A DNA stretch of 64,000 nt from Planctomycetota bacterium. GTDB taxonomy: Bacteria; Planctomycetota; J058; J103. The position numbers and the translations under genes were made by a program. The notes under the pieces are model-generated. The model worked only from the letters and a program-made list of their open reading frames with translations. It did not search any database and was not told the DNA's origin. This document shows, piece by piece, positions 18,055 through 28,170 of the stretch (positions are counted from its first letter, which is position 1; each line of letters starts with the position of its first letter). Where the stretch lies: positions 372,001 to 436,000 of the forward strand of contig BPJM01000002.1 of NCBI GenBank assembly GCA_026004615.1. Reading direction: 5' to 3'.

Positions 18055-20320
18055 GGGACGGTTCCCACCCCGGCCCTCTCCCCGGAGGGCAGAGGAAGGG
18101 CTGCCCTCGTTCCGCTCGCGGGCGCTCCGGCTCGCCCCTTTCTCGCTCGCAGGCGCTCCCGCTTTCCTCTCCCCCGCTCGCGGGCGCTTCTTCCTCCCTC
18201 TCCCCCGCGTGCGGGGGAGAGGGTCGGGGTGAGGGGGCCGAAGAAGGCAGTCGCAGCTCGGCATTGCCCCCTCACCCCAACCCTCTCCCCGGAGGGGAGA
18301 GGGAGAAGACGGCCTCCTCGTTCCACTCCCCGGAGGGCAGAGGGAGGGCTGCGCTCGTTCCGCTCGCGGGCGCTCCGGCTTGCCCCTTTCGCGCTGGCTC
18401 GCGGGCGCCCCCGCCGTCTCTCCCGGCGCGGTGGTGCCCAAGATCGGAGGCGAGCGCGCGCTTTTTCGCTCGCGGGAGCTCCCGCTTTCCTCTCCCCCGC
18501 TCGCGGGCGCTTCTTCCTCCCTCTCCCCCGCGTGCGGGGGAGAGGGTCGGGGTGAGGGGGCCGAAGAAGGCAGTCGCAGCTCGGCATTGCCCCCTCACCC
18601 CAACCCTCTCCCCGGAGGGGAGAGGGAGAAGACGGCCTCCTCGTTCCGCTACCCCGGAGGGCAGAGGGAGGGCTGCGCTCGTTCCGCTCGCGGGCGCTCC
18701 GGCTTGCCCCTTTCGCGCTGGCTCGCGGGCGCCCCCGCTGTCTCTCCCGCCGCGGTGATGCCCAAGATCGGAGGCGAGCGCGCGCTTTTTCGCTCGCGGG
18801 CGCTCCCGCTTTCCTCTCCCCCGCTCGCAGGCGCTTCTTCCTCCCTCTCCCCCGCGTGCGGGGGAGAGGGTCGGGGTGAGGGGGCCGAAGAAGGCAGTCG
18901 CAGCTCGGCATTGCCCCCTCACCCCAACCCTCTCCCCGGAGGGGAGAGGGAGAAGACGGCCTCCTCGTTCCGCTACCCGGAGGGCAGAGGGAGGGCTGCG
19001 CTCGTTCCGCTCGCGGGCGCTCCGGCTTGCCCCTTTCGCGCTGGCTCGCGGGCGCCCCCGCCGTCTCTCCCGGCGCGGTGATGCCCAAGATCGGAGGCGA
19101 GCGCGCGCTTTTTCGCTCGCGGGCGCCCCCGCCGTCTCTCGCGGCGCGGTGATGCCCAAGATCGGAGGCGAGCGCGCGCTTTTTTGCTCGCGGGCGCTCC
19201 CGCTTTCCTCTCCCCCGCTCGCAGGCGCTTCTTCCTCCCTCTCCCCCGCGTGCGGGGGAGAGGGTCGGGGTGAGGGGGCCGAAGAAGGCAGTCGCAGCTC
19301 GGCATTGCCCCCTCACCCCAACCCTCTCCCCGGAGGGGAGAGGGAGAAGACGGCCTCCTCGTTCCGCTACCCGGAGGGCAGAGGGAGGGCTGCGCTCGTT
19401 CCGCTCGCAAACGCCCCGGCTTGCCCCTTTTGCGCTGGCTCGCGGGCGCCCCCGCCGTCTCTCCCGGCGCGGTGATGCCCAAGATCGGAGGCGAGCGCGC
19501 GCTTTTTTCGCTCGCGGGCGCCCCCGCCGTCTCTCCCGGCGCGGTGGTGCCGAAGATCGGAGGCAAGCGCGCGCTTTTTCGCTCGCGGGAGCTCCCGCTT
19601 TCCTCTCCCCCGCTCGCAGGCGCTTCTTCCTCCCTCTCCCCCGCGTGCGGGGGAGAGGGTCGGGGTGAGGGGGCCGAAGAAGGCAGTCGCAGCTCGGCAT
19701 TGCCCCCTCACCCCGACCCTCTCCCCGGAGGGGAGAGGGAGAAGACGGCCTCCTCGTTCCGCTACCCGGAGGGCAGAGGGAGGGCTGCGCTCGTTCCGCT
19801 CGCGGGCGCTCCGGCTTGCCCCTTTCGCGCTGGCTCGCGGGCGCCCCCGCCGTCTCTCCCGGCGCGGTGATGCCCAAGATCGGAGGCGAGCGAGCGCTTT
19901 TTCGCTCGCGGGCGCTCCCGCTTTCCTCTCCCCCGCTCGCAGGCGCTTCTTCCTCCCTCTCCCCCGCGTGCGGGGGAGAGGGTCGGGGTGAGGGGGCCGA
20001 AGAAGGCAGTCGCAGCTCGGCATTGCCCCCTCACCCCGACCCTCTCCCCGGAGCGGAGAGGGAGAAGACGGCCTCCTCGTTCCGCTACCCGGAGGGCAGA
20101 GGGAGGGCTGCGCTCGTTCCGCTCGCGGGCGCTCCGGCTTGCCCCTTTCGCGCTGGCTCGCGGACGCCCCCGCTGTCTCTTCCGCCGCGGTGATGCCCAA
20201 GATCGGAGGCGAGCGCGCGCTTTTTCGCTCGCGGGAGCTCCCGCTTTCCTCTCCCCCGCTCGCGGGCGCTTCTTCCTCCCTCTCCCCCGCGTGCGGGGGA
20301 GAGGGTCGGGGTGAGGGGGC
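18055..20320. repeat. Tandem array, unit about 323 bp (A family)
   Basis: Six copies of a landmark (AAGAAGGCAGTCGCAGCTCG) start at 18241, 18564, 18888, 19282, 19677 and 20000, giving spacings of 323, 324, 394, 395 and 323. A partial unit precedes them and the last unit ends at about 20320. Each unit holds G/C palindromes of the type CCCTCTCCCC...GGGGAGAGGG, each next to GGGGTGAGGGGG or its complement. The 394-395 units contain an internal duplication of about 71 bp. No protein is credible here: open frames run through on both strands. It fills the whole space between convergent ssb and FTCD. Confidence 0.85.
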
Positions 20321-20359
20321 CGGTGCGGCGGCGTTCCGGCGGCTAGCGGCGCGATGGGT

Positions 20360-21979
20360 TCAATGCGGCGCCAGCGCGGCGTCCAGGCGCTGGCGGACGG
20401 CGGTGCCGAGCTCGGCGGCGCGGCTGCGCAGGGCGGCGATCCGCGTGCCGAGCGCGGCTGCGGCGGCGGGATCGCGCAGCCCCGCCAGGTTGACCCGCAC
20501 CATCGCCTCGGCGCTCAGGACCGCGGCCTCGGCCAGCGCCGCGGCCGCGGCCGCATCGGCGAGGACGCTGCGCCCGAGCCGGGGCAGCATGCGCGCCAGC
20601 TCCTCGAGCACCGCCACGCTCCGCTCGGCGCTCGCCAGCGGCACCGCGGCGGCTTCGCGCAGCGCCGCCTGCATGGCGGCGCTACGGGCGGCGCGCTCTG
20701 CCTCGGTGGCGCGGGGCTGCTGGCGGGCCTGCACGTAGCGGCGGTACGCCGCGGCATCCCGCTCCATGAGCTCGAGCAGCTCTTCGTGCGCGCGCGCGAG
20801 CGGCTGCGCGCCGGCGGCCGGCGGCGTGGGCAGCGGCTCGGCCGGCCCCGCCGTTGCGGCGGCGTGGGGGGGCGCGCCCGGGGGGTGCGCGGCAGCCGGT
20901 GCGGGCGCGGGCGTGTCCGCACCGGGGCGCAGGGCGGTCTGCTGCCGCGCCGCCAGCGCCTGCACCTTGGCGGCGGTCGCGGCCGCGAGCGCGCCCGCCA
21001 GCGCCCCCGCGGCGCCGCCACCCGGCGCGGGGGCGCTCGAGGCCAGCGCCTCGAGCAGCGCGCGCACCGGGCGCTGGGCCAAGAGCTCCGCCTCGAGCCG
21101 TTCCTCCAGCACCCGGCTGGCATCCAGCTCCGGCAGCCGCAAAGCGTCGCGCGCCGCGCCCAGCACCGCCGCGCGCGGCACCAGGCCCACCAGCTCCGAG
21201 CGCCGCACCGCCACGCCGCGCGCGGCCGCCAGCTCGCGCACGCGCTCGAACACGCGCGCCATGCTGCTCTTGCGGAAATCCACGATGTTGGTGCTGACCT
21301 GGACCGCAGCGCGGCTCTGGAGCCGCAAGCCCAGGGCGCGCACCCCCGCGAGCCCGCCGCCAGCCTCGCGGATCTGCCGCGCGATCGCGCGCGCCAGCTC
21401 CAGGTCCTCGCTCTCCAGCTCCACGTTGTAGGCGATGAGCAACCACCGCGCCCCGACCGCACTCGCCCCGGCGCTGGGGTGCAGCCGCTGCGGCCCGAAG
21501 TCGGGCACGAGCTCGCCGCCGATCCGCTGCGCCAGCCCTTCGAGCCCGCCGCGCCGCAGCGGCGCCAGCTCGCGCCGCGCGGGCACGCGCGCGGCCTCTC
21601 CGTACAGATAGACCGGGATCCCCAGCTCGCGCCCGATCCGTTCGCCCACCCGTTCGGCCAGCGCGACGCAGCGCTGCATCGGGGTGGTACCGAGCGGCAC
21701 GAAGGGGATCACATCGCAGGCACCCAGCCGCGGGTGCACGCCCTGGTGCTGGCGCAGGTCGATCCGCGCGGCCGCGCAGGCCGCGGCGCGGAACGCCGCC
21801 TCGCCCACCGGCTCGGCCCGGCCCGCGAACGTGAGCACCGTCCGGTGGTGGTCCGGGTCCATGCTCCGGTCGAGCAGCGCCACCCCCGGCACCGAGCAGA
21901 TCGCCTGTGCGATCGCCTCGATGACCTCCGGCCGCCGGCCCTCGCTGAAGTTGGGCACGCACTCGACCAGCTCGCTCAC
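20360..21979 (-). CDS. Glutamate formimidoyltransferase / formimidoyl-THF cyclodeaminase (FTCD)
   Basis: 539 aa, close to the 541 of mammalian FTCD. The N-terminal transferase half begins VSELVECVPNFSEGRRPEVI and carries HQGVHPRLGACDV, where H82 sits at the position of the catalytic His82 of pig FTCD. The cyclodeaminase domain begins near residue 330 (SSAPAPGGGAAGALAGALAA), with an unusual Pro/Ala-rich insertion before its last helices. It moves the formimino group from formiminoglutamate to tetrahydrofolate, gives glutamate, and then releases ammonia to form methenyl-THF. Start GTG 21979 overlaps the hutI stop as GTGA. Last gene of the hut operon. Confidence 0.92.
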   Translation of the reverse strand: MSELVECVPNFSEGRRPEVIEAIAQAICSVPGVALLDRSMDPDHHRTVLTFAGRAEPVGEAAFRAAACAAARIDLRQHQGVHPRLGACDVIPFVPLGTTPMQRCVALAERVGERIGRELGIPVYLYGEAARVPARRELAPLRRGGLEGLAQRIGGELVPDFGPQRLHPSAGASAVGARWLLIAYNVELESEDLELARAIARQIREAGGGLAGVRALGLRLQSRAAVQVSTNIVDFRKSSMARVFERVRELAAARGVAVRRSELVGLVPRAAVLGAARDALRLPELDASRVLEERLEAELLAQRPVRALLEALASSAPAPGGGAAGALAGALAAATAAKVQALAARQQTALRPGADTPAPAPAAAHPPGAPPHAAATAGPAEPLPTPPAAGAQPLARAHEELLELMERDAAAYRRYVQARQQPRATEAERAARSAAMQAALREAAAVPLASAERSVAVLEELARMLPRLGRSVLADAAAAAALAEAAVLSAEAMVRVNLAGLRDPAAAAALGTRIAALRSRAAELGTAVRQRLDAALAPH

Positions 21980-23256
21980 GGCGTGCTCCCCGCCGGCTGC
22001 ACCCGGCGCCCCTCGTCCCAGACGAGTTCGCCGCCGATGAAGACCTGCGCGACCAGGTTGGTCCCGAAGTGGTAGGGCAGCGCGCGCCAGTCCTCGGCAT
22101 CGCACAACAGCACATCGGCGCGCTTGCCGGGCTCGAGCGAGCCGCGGCGCGCGCCCTCGCCGATCGCGCAGGCGGCGTTCACGGTCGCCGCCACCAGCGC
22201 CTCGGCCGGGCGCAGGCCCAGCTCCTGGCAGGCGAGCGACATCACGAGCGGCATCGAGGTGGTGGGGCTGGTGCCCGGGTTCGAGTCGGTCGCGAGCGCG
22301 AGCGCCACCCCCGCCTCGACCATCGCGCGCGCCGGGGCGCGCCGCCCCAGCCGCAGGAAGTAGCAGGTGCCGGGCAGCAGCACCGCGATGACGCCTGCGG
22401 CCGCCAGGCGCCGGATCCCCTCCTCCGAGACGGCGACGAGATGGTCGGCGCTGGTGGCGCCGAGCTCGGCGGCGAGTTCCGCACCCCCGGTCGGCGCGAG
22501 CTCATCGGCGTGCAGCTTGGGCAACAGCCCGTGCCGCCTGCCGGCGAGCAGGATCGCGCGCGCCTGCGCCACATCGAACACGTGCGCCTCGCAGAACACG
22601 TCGCAAAACCGCGCCAGCGGCGCCAGCGCCGGCAGCATCTGGTCGATCACCAGGCGCACGTATCCCGCCCGGTCGTGCCGGTATTCGTCGGGGACCTCGT
22701 GTGCGCCCAGAAACGTCGGCACGCAGTGGATCGGGTGTGCCCGGTCCAGGGCGGCGATGACCTCCAGGCTCTTGCGCTCGTGCTCCAGCGACAGCCCGTA
22801 GCCGCTCTTGATCTCGACCGTGGTGGTGCCGCTGGCGAGCATCCGGTCCAGGCGCGCCAGCGCGCCGGCGAGCAGCTCGGCGTGGCTGGCGGCGCGCAGC
22901 TGCCGCACGCTCGCCCGGATGCCGCCGCCCTGCTCGGCGATCTGGACGTAGTCCGCCCCCGCGAGCCGCATCTCCCACTCCTCGATGCGCTCGCGCGCGT
23001 ACACCAGGTGGGTGTGGGCGTCCACGAAGCCGGGCAGGGCGAGGCGGCCTTGCGCGTCGTGCACGCGCCGGGCCCGGTAGCGATCCACGATCTCGCGCCG
23101 GGGGCCGGCCGCCACCACCTCGCCGTCCTGGATGGCGATCGCGGCCCCGGGCACGCTCCGCACGGTGCCCAGCTCTGCGCCGCTGCGCGGCCCCGGCGGT
23201 CCGGCGAGCGTGACCAGGGTCCCGATGTCGTCGATGATCAGATCGACGGTCCGCAC
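21976..23256 (-). CDS. hutI: Imidazolonepropionase
   Basis: 426 aa metal-dependent amidohydrolase that opens 4-imidazolone-5-propionate to N-formimino-glutamate. Metal ligands lie in FVDAHTHLVYARER (HxH), in LHADEL and in LATDSNPGTSP (Asp), all typical of HutI; KSGYGLSLEHERKSLEVI is the other family block. Start GTG 23256, 16 bp after the HEAT-protein stop; the reading from 23460 overlaps that gene and is rejected. The frame is intact. Confidence 0.94.
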   Translation of the reverse strand: MRTVDLIIDDIGTLVTLAGPPGPRSGAELGTVRSVPGAAIAIQDGEVVAAGPRREIVDRYRARRVHDAQGRLALPGFVDAHTHLVYARERIEEWEMRLAGADYVQIAEQGGGIRASVRQLRAASHAELLAGALARLDRMLASGTTTVEIKSGYGLSLEHERKSLEVIAALDRAHPIHCVPTFLGAHEVPDEYRHDRAGYVRLVIDQMLPALAPLARFCDVFCEAHVFDVAQARAILLAGRRHGLLPKLHADELAPTGGAELAAELGATSADHLVAVSEEGIRRLAAAGVIAVLLPGTCYFLRLGRRAPARAMVEAGVALALATDSNPGTSPTTSMPLVMSLACQELGLRPAEALVAATVNAACAIGEGARRGSLEPGKRADVLLCDAEDWRALPYHFGTNLVAQVFIGGELVWDEGRRVQPAGSTP

Positions 23257-23272
23257 GGCGCCGCCCGGTCGC

Positions 23273-24223
23273 TCAGGCCTCGGGGTTTTTGGCCAGCCAG
23301 GCGCGCCAGCGCTCCACCGCGGCGGCGCGCTCGGCGGGCGGGGCGTCTGGCTCGTAGCCGAAGCTCTCGCCGCCGGTGAGCGCATAGAGGCTCTCGATCG
23401 CCGCGTCGCGCACCGACTCGTCGGGGTCCTCCAGCAGCGCCACCAGCGAGCGCGCCGCACCCACCCCGCGCAGCTTGCCCAGCGCGGTGGCGGCGCGGCG
23501 CCGCCGCGCCGCCGAATCCGAGCGCGTCGCCTCCGCCAGATCGGCGGCGAGCCGCGCCGCCAGCGTCCGTGGCATCTCGCGCTCGGCCACCAGCAGCGCC
23601 AGGTCCTCCAGCACCCGCCCCTCCTCTTCGGCGTTCAGGCTCGCGCGCACCAGGGTGGCGATCGCCTCCTCCAGGTGTGGCAGCCGCTCGAGCGCCCGCA
23701 GCACCGCGAGCCGCGTCTCGCGCGAGGGCTCCTCCTCCAGCGCCTCCAGGAAGCGGGCGCGTTCCTGCTCGCCCCCGCCGAGCGCGGCCTCGAGCAGTTG
23801 CACCAGCTCGGTGGCGCGCTCGCGATCGATCCCCGCGGCGTAGCCGTGCGCAGCCAGCACCCGGCGCGCCGCCTCGACATACGCCGCCGGCACGAAGACA
23901 TCCGTGCCGTCGAGCCGCGCCCCGGTCAGCGCATCGGTCAGCGCGCCGGAGGCGTCGTCCTCGATCGCGCACGGCACCTGCGCGCTCTCGAGCAGCCCCT
24001 TGACGAGCTGCGCCTCGGTCAGATCGGCGGCGTTGTAGACCGGGACCAGCTCGACGTACTCCACCGTCTCGTCGCCGCTCGGCGGCGGCTCGTCGGTGGT
24101 GCGGGATTCCGCTGCACGGTGCAACAGCTGCACGATCTCGACCGCCTCCATCTGAGCGTCCGCCGGCGGAACGGGCTCGTGCTGCGCGGCCGCCTCGTCG
24201 GGCTCCTTCGCCTGTTCGCTCAT
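23273..24223 (-). CDS. DUF2007-HEAT repeat protein inside the hut operon
   Basis: 316 aa. Residues about 52-122 (VELVPVYNAADLTEAQLVKG ... VFVPAAYVEAARRVLAAHG) resemble DUF2007, a small ferredoxin-like domain described as a putative signal-transducing domain. Residues 130-316 are alpha-helical HEAT-type repeats ending ARSLVALLEDPDESVRDAAI and a Trp-containing cap (ERWRAWLAKN). The N-terminus is acidic and probably disordered. No enzyme motif is present. ATG 24223 has GGAGAGG upstream. It sits between hutU (85 bp) and hutI (16 bp) in the same direction, so it is co-transcribed. A role as sensor or scaffold is a guess from domains and position. Confidence 0.65.
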   Translation of the reverse strand: MSEQAKEPDEAAAQHEPVPPADAQMEAVEIVQLLHRAAESRTTDEPPPSGDETVEYVELVPVYNAADLTEAQLVKGLLESAQVPCAIEDDASGALTDALTGARLDGTDVFVPAAYVEAARRVLAAHGYAAGIDRERATELVQLLEAALGGGEQERARFLEALEEEPSRETRLAVLRALERLPHLEEAIATLVRASLNAEEEGRVLEDLALLVAEREMPRTLAARLAADLAEATRSDSAARRRRAATALGKLRGVGAARSLVALLEDPDESVRDAAIESLYALTGGESFGYEPDAPPAERAAAVERWRAWLAKNPEA

Positions 24224-24308
24224 CGCCTCTCCGTCCGCTTGCGCCCGCCCGCCTTGCTCGCCACTGCCCCGGCCGGCGCTCTCGCCGGCGGCGAGCGGGC
24301 TCGCCCTT

Positions 24309-25970
24309 CTATGCCGGGTCGCCGTCGTTGCCCGCCAGATCGATTCCGTGCGCGCGCGCGCACGCCAGCGCCTCCTCGTAGCCGGCATCCGCGTGCCGCG
24401 CCACCCCGATGCCAGGGTCGTTCGCCAGCACGCGCTCCAGCCGGCGCGCCGCCTCCTGGGTACCGTCGGCGACGACGACCTGTCCGGCGTGGATGGAGTA
24501 GCCCATCCCGACCCCGCCGCCGTGGTGGATCGAGACCCAGGTGGCCCCGCTCGCGGTGTTGAGCAGCGCATTGAGCAGCGGCCAGTCCGCGATCGCGTCC
24601 GAGCCGTCCTTCATGCCCTCGGTCTCGCGGTTGGGGCTCGCCACCGAGCCGCAGTCCAGGTGGTCGCGCCCGATCGCCACCGGGGCGCAGACCTCGCCGG
24701 AGCGCACCAGCTCGTTGATCGCGAGGCCGAGCTTCGCCCGCGCGCCGTAGCCGAGCCAGCAGATCCGCGCCGGCAGCCCCTGGAAGGCGACCCGCTCGCC
24801 GGCGAGCCGGATCCAGCGGCACAGCGCCTGGTCCTCCGGGAACAGCTCCAGCACCGCCCGGTCGATGCGGCGGATGTCGGCGGGCTCTCCGCTCAGCGCC
24901 ACCCAGCGGAACGGGCCCTTGCCCTGGCAGAACAGCGGCCGCAGGTACGCCGGCACGAAGCCCGGGAAGCGGAAGGCGTGCTCGTAGCCCTCCTCGTGCG
25001 CCACCCCGCGCAGGTTGTTGCCGTAATCGAAGGTGATCGCTCCCCGCTCCATGAGCTTGACCATGCGCTTGACGTGGGTGACCGCGCTCGCGCGCGCGCG
25101 CCGCTCGTAGGCCTCGGGGTCGCGTTCCCTGAGCTCCAGCGCCTGCTGGAAGGTGATCCCGTGCGGCACGTAGCCGTGCAGCATGTCGTGGGCGCTGGTC
25201 TGATCCGTCAGCACGTCCGGGGTCAGCCCGAGGGCGAGCAGCTCCGTGAGCAGGTCCACCGCGTTGCCGCACCAGCCGACCGACAACGGCCGCCGCGCGC
25301 GCCGCGCCTGGTGGGCGAGCTGGATCGCCTCGCGCAGGTCATGGGTGTACTTGTCGAGGTAGCCGGTCGCGAGCCGGCGCCGGATGCGCTGCTCGTCGAC
25401 CTCCGCGATCAGCGCCACCCCGCCGTTCATGGTGACCGCCAGCGGCTGCGCCCCGCCCATGCCGCCCAGCCCCGCGGTGACGACCAGCCGGCCCTCCAGG
25501 CTGCCGCCGAAGTGGCGCGCCGCCACCGCCGCCAGCGTCTCGTAGGTGCCCTGCAGGATCCCCTGGGTGCCGATGTAGATCCAGGAGCCGGCGGTCATCT
25601 GGCCGTACATGATCAGGCCCTGCGCCTCCAGCCGCCGGAAGTGCTCCCAGGTGGCCCAGCGCGGCACCAGGTTGGTATTCGCGATGAGCACCCGCGGGGC
25701 ATCGGGGTGGGTGCGGAAGATGCCGACCGGTTTGCCGGACTGCACGAGCAGCGTCTGGTCATCCTCCAGCCGCACGAGCGCCGCGCAGATCCGGTCGAAC
25801 GCCTCCCAGTTGCGGGCCGCCTTGCCCTGCCCGCCGTAGACCACCAGCCGCTGCCAGTCCTCGGCGACCTCGGGGTCGAGGTTGTTCATGAGGCAGCGCA
25901 GCGCCGCCTCGGTCTGCCAGCTCCGGCAGCGGATCGCCGTGCCGCGCGGCGCGCGCACCGGCTCGCGCAT
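24309..25970 (-). CDS. hutU: Urocanate hydratase
   Basis: 553 aa, NAD-dependent hydration of urocanate to imidazolonepropionate. Core motifs are complete: [20 protein letters not shown] (NAD-binding), [31 protein letters not shown] and [15 protein letters not shown]. The ATG at 25970 is preferred over GTG 25979 because AGGAGG lies about 10 bases before the former and only 1-2 before the latter. It is the third gene of the operon, 37 bp after the small membrane-protein gene. The frame is intact. Confidence 0.95.
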   Translation of the reverse strand: MREPVRAPRGTAIRCRSWQTEAALRCLMNNLDPEVAEDWQRLVVYGGQGKAARNWEAFDRICAALVRLEDDQTLLVQSGKPVGIFRTHPDAPRVLIANTNLVPRWATWEHFRRLEAQGLIMYGQMTAGSWIYIGTQGILQGTYETLAAVAARHFGGSLEGRLVVTAGLGGMGGAQPLAVTMNGGVALIAEVDEQRIRRRLATGYLDKYTHDLREAIQLAHQARRARRPLSVGWCGNAVDLLTELLALGLTPDVLTDQTSAHDMLHGYVPHGITFQQALELRERDPEAYERRARASAVTHVKRMVKLMERGAITFDYGNNLRGVAHEEGYEHAFRFPGFVPAYLRPLFCQGKGPFRWVALSGEPADIRRIDRAVLELFPEDQALCRWIRLAGERVAFQGLPARICWLGYGARAKLGLAINELVRSGEVCAPVAIGRDHLDCGSVASPNRETEGMKDGSDAIADWPLLNALLNTASGATWVSIHHGGGVGMGYSIHAGQVVVADGTQEAARRLERVLANDPGIGVARHADAGYEEALACARAHGIDLAGNDGDPA

Positions 25971-26006
25971 GCTCGCCACCCTCCTCTTCGCCGCAGCGCG
26001 CGCATC

Positions 26007-26549
26007 CTATCGCGCCGGCCCGCGCGCGGCAAAGCCGCGCTCGCCCCGCCCGGGCGCGGTTGCGAGCGCCGCGCCGGCGAGCAGGGCCAGCACCAGCGGT
26101 AGCACCGGTACGTCCAGCGTCGCGTGGAGCAGCCACCGTCCGAGCCCGGCGCGCGGGTTGTGGGCGTCGGCGTGGATGGCGAGCCGCTCGCCTTTTTTCT
26201 GGATGTGGATCGAGCGGCGCGGCACGGGCTCGCGCAGATCGATCGTCGTGCCGAACAGCCACCGATTCGCCGCGTCGTCCACCAGCGCCAGCGGGACCGC
26301 GAGCGTGTAGCTGGGTGCGAGCGGCAGGTGCTGGCCCGGGTGCGCCCGCAGGTAGGCGAGGAGCGCGGCGTCCACGCGCCGGATCGGCTCGCCGGCGGTG
26401 GGAAAGTCGGTGGCGCGGACGAACGCACGGCCGAGCGCGGCCGCCGCGCTCAGGGCCAGCAGCAGCCCCGCCGCACGCCGCCACCGCCCGCTCCGGGCCC
26501 GGCCGGGCCGGTCCGCCCCGAGGCGGCCGGCGGGCGCGCCGCCGTTCAT
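26007..26549 (-). CDS. Small two-helix membrane protein in the hut operon
   Basis: 180 aa, no family recognised. Two hydrophobic segments are seen, near residues 24-42 (RRAAGLLLALSAAAALG) and near 145-164 (LDVPVLPLVLALLAGAALAT), flanking a soluble domain of about 100 residues (SYTLAVPLALVDDAANRWLF, RRSIHIQKKGERLAIHADAH). The Arg-rich start favours a cytoplasmic N-terminus and an extracytoplasmic middle domain. ATG 26549 overlaps the hutH stop as ATGA, so it is translationally coupled. Possibly linked to histidine or urocanate uptake or sensing, judged only by position. Confidence 0.6.
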   Translation of the reverse strand: MNGGAPAGRLGADRPGRARSGRWRRAAGLLLALSAAAALGRAFVRATDFPTAGEPIRRVDAALLAYLRAHPGQHLPLAPSYTLAVPLALVDDAANRWLFGTTIDLREPVPRRSIHIQKKGERLAIHADAHNPRAGLGRWLLHATLDVPVLPLVLALLAGAALATAPGRGERGFAARGPAR

Positions 26550-28117
26550 CGCAGCGGCTCGCCGAGCGCGGCGACGGCGGTCTGCAGCACCGCGCCGGTG
26601 CGGATCAGCTCCGCCGCGCGCCCGATATCCGCGCTCAGCGGGCGGTCCCCCTCCAGCGCCGGCACCTGCGCCCGCACCAGCGCGTGGACCGCTTCCAGCG
26701 CGGGGCTGGTGGTGAGCGGGCGGTGGAACTCGATCGCCTGGCAGGCGGCGAGCAGCTCGATGGCGACCACCGCCTCGGCGTTGCGCAGGCACTCGCGCGC
26801 CTTGAGCGCCGCGGTCACCCCCATCGAGACGTGGTCCTCGAAACCGGCCGAGGTGGGGATGGAGTCGACGCACGCCGGGTGCGCCAGCACCTTGTTCTCG
26901 CTCGTCAGCGCGGCAGCGGTGACCTGGGCCAGCATCATGCCGGAGTGCAGCCCTTCCTCGGCCCGGATCAGAAACGGCGGCAGGCCGGAGTAGTCGGGGT
27001 TGACCAGCCGTTCGATGCGGCGCTCGCTGATCGCCCCCAGCTCGGCCAGCGCGATCGCCAGCACATCGAGCGCCAGCGCCACCGGCTGGCCGTGGAAGTT
27101 GCCGCCCGAGAGCGCCTCTGCTCCCTCGGCGAACACCAGCGGGTTGTCGGTGGCGGCGTTGATCTCCGTCGCCAGCACCGACTCGACGTAGGCGAGCGCG
27201 TCGCGCGAGGCGCCATGCACCTGGGGCGCGCAGCGCAGCGAGTACGCATCCTGCACCTGGGGGCAGTGCGGCCCGCGGTGCGACTCCCGGATGGCGCTGC
27301 CGGCGAGCAGCCGCCGCAGATTGGTGGCGACCGCGAGCTGGCCCGGGTGCGGGCGGGCCTGGTGGATGCGCGGGTCGAAGGCGGCATCGGTGCCCTTGAG
27401 CGCATCGATGGTGAGCGCGCAGACCACGTCCGCGCTCTGCAGCAGCCGGCGCGTCTCGATCGCCGCCTTGACGCCGATGGCGGTCATCATCTGGGTGCCG
27501 TTGATCAGCGACAGCCCCTCCTTCGGCTCCAGCTCCAGCGGGCTCAGGCCCGCCCGGCGCAGCGCCTCGCCGCCGGGCAGCCGCTCGCCGCCGAACACCG
27601 CCTCGCCCTCGCCGATCAGCACCGCCGCCAGGTGCGCGAGCGGGGCCAGATCCCCCGAGGCGCCGACCGAGCCCTTCTCCGGGATGACCGGCAGCACCTC
27701 GCGCTCGAGCAGCGCCAGCAGCAGCTCGATCAGCTCCAGCCGCACCCCGCTCAGCCCGCGCGCCAGCGCGTTCGCGCGCAACAGGATCAGCAGCCGCGTC
27801 TCCTGGGGGCTCAGCGCCGGGCCCACCCCGCAGCAGTGGCTGCGGACCAGGTTGTGCTGCAGCTCGCGGAGTTTGCCGGCGCCGATGCGCCGGCTGGCCA
27901 GCCGGCCGAAGCCGGTGTTGATCCCGTAGATCGCGCGCTGCTCGGCCAGCATCGCCAGCACCGCGCGGCGCGAGGCCAGACAGCGCTCGCGCGCCTGCGG
28001 CGCCAGCTCCACGCGCATCCGGGGCTGTTCGAGCCAGCGCGCCAGTGCCGCGAGCTCCAGCCGCTCGCCATCGATCACCAGCCGGTCGTGCTCGCTCGCC
28101 ACCGCCGCCTCCTGCAT
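26546..28117 (-). CDS. hutH: Histidine ammonia-lyase
   Basis: 523 aa. Converts L-histidine to trans-urocanate and ammonia. The MIO cofactor triad A153-S154-G155 lies in GSVGASGDLAPLAH. YGINTGFG (Tyr64 region), LINGTQ, QDAYSLRCAPQVHG and GNFHGQP are all conserved in HAL. GFEDHVSMG is near the C-terminus. It is the first gene of the operon, 53 bp from the pseudouridine synthase upstream. No clear promoter is seen in that gap, so the hut genes may be read from further upstream or from a non-consensus promoter. No HutC-like repressor is in the window. Confidence 0.96.
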   Translation of the reverse strand: MQEAAVASEHDRLVIDGERLELAALARWLEQPRMRVELAPQARERCLASRRAVLAMLAEQRAIYGINTGFGRLASRRIGAGKLRELQHNLVRSHCCGVGPALSPQETRLLILLRANALARGLSGVRLELIELLLALLEREVLPVIPEKGSVGASGDLAPLAHLAAVLIGEGEAVFGGERLPGGEALRRAGLSPLELEPKEGLSLINGTQMMTAIGVKAAIETRRLLQSADVVCALTIDALKGTDAAFDPRIHQARPHPGQLAVATNLRRLLAGSAIRESHRGPHCPQVQDAYSLRCAPQVHGASRDALAYVESVLATEINAATDNPLVFAEGAEALSGGNFHGQPVALALDVLAIALAELGAISERRIERLVNPDYSGLPPFLIRAEEGLHSGMMLAQVTAAALTSENKVLAHPACVDSIPTSAGFEDHVSMGVTAALKARECLRNAEAVVAIELLAACQAIEFHRPLTTSPALEAVHALVRAQVPALEGDRPLSADIGRAAELIRTGAVLQTAVAALGEPLR

Positions 28118-28170
28118 GGTGCCCGCCGTCTCTGCTGCGGCCGCTCAGGGTACACCGGGACGCAGCGGGA

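Noticed and set aside
18000..20200. Open frames of up to 625 codons on both strands over the A-family array
   Set aside because: They are repeats of Arg/Pro/Gly-rich shadow sequence with no ribosome sites and no family.
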